Source: Clostridia bacterium
Lineage (GTDB): Bacteria; Bacillota; Clostridia; Oscillospirales; CAG-272
DNA: 8,554 bases
Direction of reading: 5' to 3'
Assembly (NCBI GenBank): GCA_900753285.1
Contig: CAADYN010000251.1
Location: forward strand, 1-8,554
The notes beneath the pieces are model-generated. The model made no database searches. It worked only from the letters and a program-made list of their open reading frames with translations, and was not told where the DNA came from. Of this stretch, positions 1 through 5,410 are shown piece by piece; within the stretch, counting starts at the first letter, position 1, and every line of letters begins with the position of its first letter. The position numbers and the translations under genes were made by a program.

Positions 1-608
1 GCGAGCTTATCCGCATATGTAGTGAATCCGGACATATCGGATGCAGCGAACGCCTTTACCTCTGCGCAGGATGCAAAACGAACTGTGTCGCTTCCGCCTG
101 CCGTACCGATAACGCGTATAGCAGTACCTACTGTTGGTTCGCACTCGAATGTGTATGTCTCAAAGTTATCGCCGAAATCAGCCTGTGCCGTACCTACGGG
201 ATAACCGACTTCGTTTGTGGCAGCAACATCGTTCCATGTGCCGTTCTGGCAGATCTGGAGGCGGAGAGTACCGTCAACAAAGTATCCGCCGTCGCCGAAA
301 TGCATGCCTTCCGTGAATTCAAATCCGGTAAAGGTTACGTCTGCGCCGAAATCAAGTCCGAAGTATTCTTCGTAAGGATCGGTGTTGCCGTGAAATGTGT
401 CGTACTGTTCGACCGAACCTGCATCTGTTGCAGGAACTACGCCGTCAACTATAACGCCGATATCGTGGTTGCCGCCGCCCTGAGGTTCGGTTGTCTGAGC
501 GATAGGCGTGCCGTATGCAGTAACATCATTGCCTTCCATAGCCGATACGCCTGTTACGCAGAGTGCGGCTACAACGATAGCGGAAAGAAGAACCGATATT
601 TTTTTCAT
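1..608 (-). CDS. Secreted protein with discoidin (F5/8 type C)-like domain, 5' part only
   Basis: The first 202 codons of a gene that runs off the left edge. The product begins MKKISVLLSAIVVAALCVTG, a classical signal peptide (Lys-Lys, hydrophobic core, VSA cleavage site near residue 23), so it is exported. A short Gly/Thr-rich linker follows. Residues about 48-188 look like one discoidin/CBM32-type beta-sandwich: a VDG start, an FGLDFG strand, then LRLQICQNGTWNDV, TYTFECE, IRVIG and a closing CAEVKAF strand. Such domains usually bind sugars or cell-surface glycans; any catalytic part would lie beyond the window. The start is set by GAGGG nine bases upstream of ATG. It lies 31 bases after the GH172 gene with no terminator between, so the two are probably co-transcribed. 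The domain call comes from pattern, not a search; the ligand is unknown. Confidence 0.82.
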   Translation of the reverse strand, partial: MKKISVLLSAIVVAALCVTGVSAMEGNDVTAYGTPIAQTTEPQGGGNHDIGVIVDGVVPATDAGSVEQYDTFHGNTDPYEEYFGLDFGADVTFTGFEFTEGMHFGDGGYFVDGTLRLQICQNGTWNDVAATNEVGYPVGTAQADFGDNFETYTFECEPTVGTAIRVIGTAGGSDTVRFASCAEVKAFAASDMSGFTTYADKL

Positions 609-639
609 GATTATAACCCTCTTTCAATTGATTTTAATT

Positions 640-1725
640 TCAGATTATTTCAAGATAGTCTCTGTCGGGGAGAGTTGGAAGCTTTGTCGCGGGCTTGTCG
701 AGGTAGAAGAACGCTACGGATGAAACATCGTCCTGCATGGGGAGGTATCTGCCGTAGGAGCGCCAGCCGAGAGCCTGAATCGTTACCTTGAGATCTTCGT
801 CAAAGCGAATGGGGTCTGTGATGTGCCATCTGTAGAGCGAGAAACGCTGCTGGGAATTATAAAGTCCGTCGGGAGCGTAGGGAATCATGCCGGTGTAAGG
901 TGTGCAGAATGGTTCATAGCGGTGTTCGTTATCGAAGTTGTACGCGCCGCAGAAGTAGTCCTCTGTGCCTGTGCTGCAGATAGTCGGGAATTCTCCGTCG
1001 CCGTCCATGAAGAACTTTATCTCGCCTTCGCCTCACCAGCCGTTGTTGTTGACGCCCCAAGCCATGTATGTACCTACATAATGACCCTTGCCTTCAACGC
1101 CGTCGAGAATTGTGTGAACTTCCTTATAGGGTACGGGGTTGCTTCTTCTGAACTGAGCGTGGAAGTAGCCGCAGTCCTCGGGAACTTCCGTGAGCTGATA
1201 GTCTACCTGATAGTAGAGCGTGAACACGTCATCCGCGAGGTTTTCAACCGTGATGCGGCAGCTCTTCTTAAAAGGCATTGTCCAGTAGCAGTTGAGACCG
1301 TTTCTCGGGTTTACGCATACTGCAAGGGAGCTCATCTGCTTGAACGCGGGAACGTATGCGTTTGCGAAGAAGTCGCCGAGGGGGCATTCGACTGCGGGAA
1401 CATCGCTTCCGTCCCAGTACATACGGATGATAACGTATCTTCCCGGTGCGCCTGCCGGTGTGAGCCAGATGTGGTTTATCACGCCCGAGCCGTCGATTTC
1501 AGCCATTGTATATGTCGTGTGAGGCTCGATTCTTACCGAGGGAGATAACTTCCATCCCTGACCGAGGTCTCTTGCACAACCCGCGCCGGTGCCTTCGGTA
1601 GCCATTCCGCCCTTGCCCTTTGCGCCGTCGAAGTTTTCGGGGCTAATGGAACGTGTCTTTGCATCGGAAAGAGTTGAAAGGTTCGAGAGATTTGTTCCGA
1701 TTCCGTTGAACTTGTAGTTTGACAT
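640..1725 (-). pseudogene. GH172 (DUF2961) glycosidase, interrupted by one in-frame UGA
   Basis: A 361-residue reading frame of the DUF2961/GH172 family, cut into two same-frame pieces (codons 1-230 and 232-361) by UGA at codon 231. Family hallmarks: INHIWLTPAG and RMYWDGSDVPAVECPLGDFF in the first half, then GEGEIKFF, GTEDYFCGAYNF, RFSLYRWHI and ALGWRSYGRYLPMQDD. Known GH172 enzymes include an alpha-D-fructofuranosidase/difructose dianhydride I hydrolase and D-arabinofuranosidases. The probable catalytic glutamates, by recall of the family, are E233 (GEGE) and E255 (TEDY), both after the UGA, so the 230-residue product should be inactive. There is no signal peptide, implying a cytoplasmic enzyme. 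An ATG at 1749 lies upstream of the AGGAGGA site, so the start is taken at 1725. It could be a true nonsense allele, a base-call error, or read through. Own promoter likely at about 1900; GH32 lies upstream. Confidence 0.85.
1033..1035 (-). other. In-frame UGA at a conserved Trp codon of GH172
   Basis: The minus strand reads GGC TGG TGA GGC GAA GGC GAG. In DUF2961 proteins this stretch is normally Gly-Trp-Trp-Gly-Glu-Gly, so UGA replaces UGG by a single G-to-A change at the third base. No frameshift and no other stop interrupts the remaining 130 codons. Confidence 0.85.
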
Positions 1726-1731
1726 TTTTTG

Positions 1732-1738
1732 TCCTCCT
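1732..1738 (-). promoter_or_regulatory. Ribosome binding site that sets the GH172 start
   Basis: AGGAGGA on the minus strand lies six bases before the ATG at 1725-1723. It lies downstream of the in-frame ATG at 1749, so that longer start is unlikely and the protein begins MSNYKFNGIG. Confidence 0.85.
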
Positions 1739-1762
1739 AAATATTTCATGGTACTAATTGTA

Positions 1763-1791
1763 GCACACAGTATACCGTTTCACCAGTGTGC
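1763..1791 (-). repeat. Inverted repeat in the GH172 leader
   Basis: GCACAC and GTGTGC arms (1786-1791 and 1763-1768) flank 17 bases, about 25 bases upstream of the ribosome binding site. It could be an operator or a leader hairpin. A second, wider inverted repeat (TTGCAGT at 1850-1856, ACTGCAA at 1807-1813) lies just upstream. Short arms like these can arise by chance, so function is unproven. Confidence 0.3.
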
Positions 1792-1895
1792 CTGCGAACA
1801 TCATTGTTGCAGTTTCAAACATTCTTGAAATTATCTTTAAAAAACATTTACTGCAAAAACAATATTGTATAAGTTTCTCTTTTGTTTTCAATTCC

Positions 1896-1924
1896 ATTAT
1901 ATATTACGCCGACGGATATTGCAA
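1896..1924 (-). promoter_or_regulatory. Candidate sigma-A promoter for GH172 and the secreted protein
   Basis: TTGCAA (1919-1924), a 17-base spacer and a perfect TATAAT (1896-1901) on the minus strand. This gives a transcript leader of roughly 165 bases before the GH172 start. A second overlapping candidate just downstream has TTGAAA (1886-1891), 16 bases and TACAAT (1864-1869). The 1726-1989 stretch shows no convincing gene, only these promoter candidates, the inverted repeats and the weak hairpin after GH32. Confidence 0.5.
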
Positions 1925-1945
1925 CAGAAGATATCAGTCAAAACG

Positions 1946-1989
1946 GAGAAAAAACGACTTTTCTCTTGCTCTTCAAGTTACAGCTGTAA
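1946..1989 (-). terminator. Weak candidate terminator/palindrome after GH32
   Basis: Right after the GH32 stop comes the perfect 12-base palindrome TTACAGCTGTAA (1978-1989). It is followed by an A/T-rich hairpin, GAGAAAA and TTTTCTC arms (1959-1965 and 1946-1952), whose T run is partly inside the 3' arm. The stem is weak, so termination may be leaky and the GH32 transcript could continue into GH172. Confidence 0.3.
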
Positions 1990-3612
1990 TTATCCGAGCA
2001 TCGGACGCGCGCTTTTCAGTCGGTTTATCTCAAGCGAATCTTTGACGGTGTTCTCCTGTGCGTCAAGTCTGAGGTAGGACATACCGTAGTCAGACTGCAC
2101 TGATGAAGTGTAGCATATAAGCACGCCGTCGGCAAAAAGCTCAATACCCGCCGTATCGTACAGTATTCTGAGTTCAATCTCTCCCATACTGAACGACAGC
2201 GGCATATCGTTTTCGATATTCGGTGAGTTTTCTAGAGTTATCCTGTTTTCCTCGGGAGAAATATAAAGCGACACACCAAAAAGCGTTATGGTAAACGGGC
2301 TCACCGTCTTTTTGCACCGCAGCTTCAAGTCATACGCGCCTATCTCAAGATGACGTGAAAAACCGATTTTTTTCTTCACCGAAACGTTTTCTGTCAATTC
2401 CGACGAGGCGTAAAGCCTTTCTATCTCACGAACCGGAACCGCGCGAAGTCTGTATATATCCCCGAACTTTGAGAGCGACATCTCCGTGGGAAAGCCTATC
2501 TGATTTTCAAATGGGAGGTCTGTCATGTGCATATTCTCGTAAATCAGTCTCACGCATCTGTCAGCAATAGAGCCGCGTCTTGCAAAATCCGTGCTCACGA
2601 AAACCTGTCCCGCGTGACTGCATCTTCCGCCGAAATTGAACGGGCGCGGATTCTGTATGGGAGAAAAGCCCTGGCGCGTCATCTTTCCGACAGTGTAGTA
2701 GTCGTTCCCGCCGGAGAACACCCACAGCACCTCACCCTCTATGCTTTTGAGCGGATAAAAGTCGGGACATTCGTTGTCGCCCTTCAGCTCAATATCCTGC
2801 GCTCTCTCCCACAAAAGGAGATTTTCCGACGTAAACAGCGTGTACCTGTTGTTTTCCATGTAGAGAAGCATCACGTATTTCTTCATCTCGGCGGAGTACA
2901 TCACTCTCGGGTCGCGGTTCTCCGACAGTATGCACGGTATGAGCGGATTTTTGTCGTACTTTACAAATGTCCTGCCGCCGTCGAGAGAATATGCCATGCA
3001 CTGCGTGAAGCTCTTCCCTGCCACAGACGACTGCTCGGTAACTCCGCCCGCCGCCGTATAGAACAGCAGTATCGGAGAATTATCACCGTCACCCAGACCC
3101 GACGCGTTTTCCGAATCCACCCACGCAGAGCCGGAGAACATCGCGCCGTCCTCATCGGGATACAGAACCGGGTCAAGCTCCGTCCAGTGGATAAGGTCAT
3201 ACGAGGTCGCGTGTCCCCAGTGCATACTTCTTCCCCAGACAGGCGCGGCGGGATTGTACTGGTACATCATGTGGTATTCTCCGCAGTAACAGAAAAGTCC
3301 GTTCGGGTCGCTCAGCCATCCTCGGTGAGTAGTGTAATGCACAAACGGACGCGCTTCATCTATTCCGTCGTCAGGCATTCTGTCTTCAAGCGAGCAGGCA
3401 AACTTTGCGTCTGGGGATATGCTCACATAATAGCTCCCGCCGACGAACCGTTCTACATTTATATAGCTTTTATACTTAGGATTCACCGCGTCAAGAGGAA
3501 CGTCAAAATCAAACACGACAGTTCCGTTTTCGTCCGATATGGTGATGTGCTTTTCCCTCACGCTCGGATTTATCGGAAGCACAAGATATTTTTCGGTTAT
3601 TGTCAGCTTCAT
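1990..3612 (-). CDS. GH32 beta-fructosidase (levanase/invertase type), intracellular
   Basis: A 540-residue glycoside hydrolase of family 32, which cleaves terminal beta-D-fructofuranosides (sucrose, inulin- or levan-type oligosaccharides) with retention. Residues 1-85 form an extra beta-rich N-terminal region. The five-bladed propeller starts at about 90 and carries all three catalytic motifs: WLSDPNG (nucleophile D102), RDPRV (D234, transition-state contact) and ECPDFYPL (acid/base E281). The C-terminal beta-sandwich spans about 400-530 and includes GIELFADG. There is no signal peptide or membrane segment, so it should act on imported sugars. The start is fixed by AGGAGGAG, which overlaps the TAG stop of the araC-type gene nine bases upstream; the pair is translationally coupled. 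The next gene downstream is a GH172 enzyme, suggesting shared fructoside substrates. The exact substrate cannot be read from sequence. Confidence 0.95.
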   Translation of the reverse strand: MKLTITEKYLVLPINPSVREKHITISDENGTVVFDFDVPLDAVNPKYKSYINVERFVGGSYYVSISPDAKFACSLEDRMPDDGIDEARPFVHYTTHRGWLSDPNGLFCYCGEYHMMYQYNPAAPVWGRSMHWGHATSYDLIHWTELDPVLYPDEDGAMFSGSAWVDSENASGLGDGDNSPILLFYTAAGGVTEQSSVAGKSFTQCMAYSLDGGRTFVKYDKNPLIPCILSENRDPRVMYSAEMKKYVMLLYMENNRYTLFTSENLLLWERAQDIELKGDNECPDFYPLKSIEGEVLWVFSGGNDYYTVGKMTRQGFSPIQNPRPFNFGGRCSHAGQVFVSTDFARRGSIADRCVRLIYENMHMTDLPFENQIGFPTEMSLSKFGDIYRLRAVPVREIERLYASSELTENVSVKKKIGFSRHLEIGAYDLKLRCKKTVSPFTITLFGVSLYISPEENRITLENSPNIENDMPLSFSMGEIELRILYDTAGIELFADGVLICYTSSVQSDYGMSYLRLDAQENTVKDSLEINRLKSARPMLG

Positions 3613-3615
3613 CGT

Positions 3616-3623
3616 CTCCTCCT
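3616..3623 (-). promoter_or_regulatory. GH32 ribosome binding site inside the regulator's stop codon
   Basis: The minus strand reads TAGGAGGAGACGATG: the Shine-Dalgarno AGGAGGAG uses the AG of the TAG stop of the AraC-type gene, with ATG three bases after it. This implies that translation of the regulator and the GH32 enzyme is linked. Confidence 0.8.
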
Positions 3624-4434
3624 ACTTGTTAATCTTGCGGTATTTTGAAGGCGTTATCCCCTCGTGATACTTGAAAAACTTTATAAACAAATCTATGTCG
3701 TCGTAGCCTATCGAACCGCCCACCTTTTCCACGCTCATTTCCGTGCTTGTGAGAAGCCGCTTCGCTATGTTCATTTTCTTCTCGTTTATGTATTTTTTCA
3801 AGGTATATCCGCTTTGCTCACGGAATCTGCGTATGAGGTAGTCCTTGCTGTACGAAAAATGCTCGGCTATCTCGTCTACCGAAATGATTTTGTCAATGTT
3901 CTCGTCAACATACTTCATCACGTCTCCCGAGAGATCCTTGTTTCCCATGTTCTTCACGCATCTCTCGTAGTTTTTGCGTATCTCGTAAAGCATGGTCAAG
4001 AGAACGGCGTCGCTCTGAAAACTGTCGTCCCCGTCCGCACCCGTAAAGGACTGCTCAAGGCTTGAGACAAGCTCGCGGAAATACACGGAGTCGCTAAGCA
4101 CCGGAACTACTGCTCCGGCAAGCGGGTATATCACGTCGTCCGAGCAGATGAATTCGACTGTGCAGAATCTCGTGCGGTAGTCCGTCCTCTTCACACTGCT
4201 CACCACCTTGTATCTCGGCAGTATTAGCACCTCGTTTTCGCCTATCGTGTACTCAACACCGTCAGCCGAGATATAGATTCTTCCGCTCATGACGTACATA
4301 AGCTCGCAGCTTTCGAGAAATCTTCTGCTGTACAGCATCTCATTGCTCACGGAGATATAGTAGCAGCTTCTCACCTTGATATATGATTTTTTGTCGATTT
4401 TGTTATAGCTCGGTTTTACCGGAAGGTACAGCAT
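3622..4434 (-). CDS. AraC-family transcriptional regulator
   Basis: A 270-residue regulator. Residues about 20-130 form a cupin-like sensing half (CELMYVMSGRIYI, then VEYTIGENEVLILPRYK), the fold that binds a small effector, usually a sugar, in this family. Residues about 168-267 are the double helix-turn-helix DNA-binding domain: ISVDEIAEHFSYSKDYLIRRFRE for the first motif and VGGSIGYDDIDLFIKFFKYH with GITPSKYRK for the second. A consensus promoter lies 30-60 bases upstream, and GGGAGA six bases before ATG sets the start. It is first in an operon with GH32 and probably controls the fructoside genes here, including GH172; that target assignment is inference. No clear direct-repeat operator was found. 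Confidence 0.93.
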   Translation of the reverse strand: MLYLPVKPSYNKIDKKSYIKVRSCYYISVSNEMLYSRRFLESCELMYVMSGRIYISADGVEYTIGENEVLILPRYKVVSSVKRTDYRTRFCTVEFICSDDVIYPLAGAVVPVLSDSVYFRELVSSLEQSFTGADGDDSFQSDAVLLTMLYEIRKNYERCVKNMGNKDLSGDVMKYVDENIDKIISVDEIAEHFSYSKDYLIRRFREQSGYTLKKYINEKKMNIAKRLLTSTEMSVEKVGGSIGYDDIDLFIKFFKYHEGITPSKYRKINK

Positions 4435-4465
4435 TGTTTTTCTCCCGTACTGTAGTTTTATCTGA

Positions 4466-4495
4466 ATTATATCACACGCGATAAAGCTCTGTCAA
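4466..4495 (-). promoter_or_regulatory. Consensus sigma-A promoter of the araC-GH32 operon
   Basis: The minus strand has perfect TTGACA (4490-4495), an 18-base spacer and perfect TATAAT (4466-4471), with TG one base before the -10 (extended -10). It starts only five bases after the T run of the upstream terminator and gives a leader of about 25 bases. Confidence 0.85.
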
Positions 4496-4500
4496 CCGAC

Positions 4501-4545
4501 AAAAAATCCGCCGAAGTCAAGAACAAAGTCATTTTCTCCGACGGA
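4501..4545 (-). terminator. Rho-independent terminator of the glycyl radical operon
   Basis: On the minus strand TCCGTCGGAG (4536-4545) pairs with CTTCGGCGGA (4507-4516), ten pairs including two G-U, around a 19-base loop, followed directly by six T (4501-4506). It begins 14 bases after the stop codon of the activating enzyme. Confidence 0.88.
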
Positions 4546-4558
4546 TATTGTCATTTTT

Positions 4559-5410
4559 TCATTTTTCCAGCTTGAACTCCCGCCCGAGCTGAGCGTATTT
4601 TGCACCCGCGAGCTTGTTATACGGCAGGTACTGCACCTCATCCTCGGACGTGAGCGCGCGTATTCCGGCAAGATTTTCGTCCGTGTCCGTTATCCCGGGA
4701 ATCAGCGGAACTCTTATCCTGTACTTTTTGCCGGATTTTCTGAGCGTGTCGATGTTTCGCAGTATCTGCTCGTTCGGAACGCCCGTGTATTTCCTGTGAA
4801 CCGCGCTGTCCGCAATCTTTAAGTCGCAGAAAACATAGTCGCATTCGTCAAGCACCGCACGGAACACATCGTCGGACGCAAATCCGCTTGTTTCTATGGC
4901 GCGGTTGATACCGTATTCTCCGAGCTTATGGAGAAGGGATACACAGAATCCGCCCTGCATGAGTGGTTCTCCGCCCGATAGAGTAACTCCGCCGCCGCTC
5001 ATTTCGTATAAAACCGAGTCACGGCACAGCTTTTTCGCGAGAGCATGGGACGACGTCTTCTGTCCTGCCACTCTGAGCAGTCCTTTCGGGCAGGCATGGA
5101 GACATCTTCCGAACGGCTGACATTCGGGATGGCTGCATCCTGCTCGACATCTGCCGCACTTCACGCATCCCGCTTTTTCCATGATTTCGGGATATGGCGA
5201 CTGTCCCTCCGGATTATGACACCATGTACAAGACAGCGGACAGCCCTTTAAAAATACAGTAGTGCGGACTCCCTCTCCGTCATGTACCGCGAATTCTTTG
5301 ATATCGAATATTATGCCCTCTGTATCGCGGTCTGCGAATTTATTTATGTCAAAGACTTTTCCCTCGACATCGCGGTCTGCGAATTCTTTTATGTCAAATA
5401 TACCGTCCAT
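4559..5410 (-). CDS. Glycyl radical enzyme activating enzyme (radical SAM, ferredoxin-type insert)
   Basis: A 283-residue radical-SAM activase that uses S-adenosylmethionine and a [4Fe-4S] cluster to place the glycyl radical on its partner. The SAM cluster motif is C57-PLS-C61-TW-C64, preceded by the family motif HDGEGVRTTVFLKG. A cysteine-rich insert (C82, C85, C88, C92, C97, C103, C107) is the ferredoxin-like region for extra clusters; it is present in activases of dehydratase/decarboxylase-type glycyl radical enzymes and absent from classical PflA. SGGEPL (145-150) is the SAM-contacting motif. Residues 4-33 are unusual: two diverged extra copies of the IFDIKEFAVHDGEGV segment. The ATG overlaps the partner's stop (TAATG) and no other start codon lies in the repeats, so the extension should be translated. 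The nearest Shine-Dalgarno-like AGGA is distant, consistent with coupling. Confidence 0.94.
   Translation of the reverse strand: MDGIFDIKEFADRDVEGKVFDINKFADRDTEGIIFDIKEFAVHDGEGVRTTVFLKGCPLSCTWCHNPEGQSPYPEIMEKAGCVKCGRCRAGCSHPECQPFGRCLHACPKGLLRVAGQKTSSHALAKKLCRDSVLYEMSGGGVTLSGGEPLMQGGFCVSLLHKLGEYGINRAIETSGFASDDVFRAVLDECDYVFCDLKIADSAVHRKYTGVPNEQILRNIDTLRKSGKKYRIRVPLIPGITDTDENLAGIRALTSEDEVQYLPYNKLAGAKYAQLGREFKLEK
5267..5401 (-). repeat. Three tandem 45-base units at the 5' end of the activase gene
   Basis: Three in-frame units of 15 codons: 5357-5401 (IFDIKEFADRDVEGK), 5312-5356 (VFDINKFADRDTEGI) and 5267-5311 (IFDIKEFAVHDGEGV). By hand count units 1 and 2 match at 36 of 45 bases, 1 and 3 at 31, and 2 and 3 at 27. 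The third is the normal family N-terminus; the first two share ADRD where it has AVHD. The divergence argues against an assembly artefact. Confidence 0.92.

Noticed and set aside
1033..1035. Genome-wide UGA recoding to Trp or Gly, or selenocysteine insertion, to explain the GH172 interruption.
   Set aside because: UGA ends other genes in well-supported positions, all other Trp codons are UGG, and the family residue is Trp, not Cys or Sec; no SECIS-like hairpin was seen right after the codon.
823..1548. A 241-codon plus-strand open frame.
   Set aside because: It is antisense to GH172, has no ribosome binding site worth noting and no recognisable domain.
2527..3648. A 373-codon open frame on the plus strand.
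   Set aside because: It lies antisense to the GH32 gene with all its catalytic motifs, resembles no known protein, and reflects codon bias of the real gene.
4538..4550. The 13-mer CCGACGGATATTG occurs here and at 1909-1921, both between genes of the sugar locus, like a shared AraC operator.
   Set aside because: This copy overlaps the left arm of the terminator stem, and the other lies in the GH172 promoter -35/spacer. The flanks do not match, so two different explanations already cover it; only footprinting or conservation could revive the operator idea.
4492..4554. A 20-codon minus-strand frame (MTISVGENDF...) just after the activase.
   Set aside because: It falls inside the terminator hairpin and T run and has only a weak upstream site.
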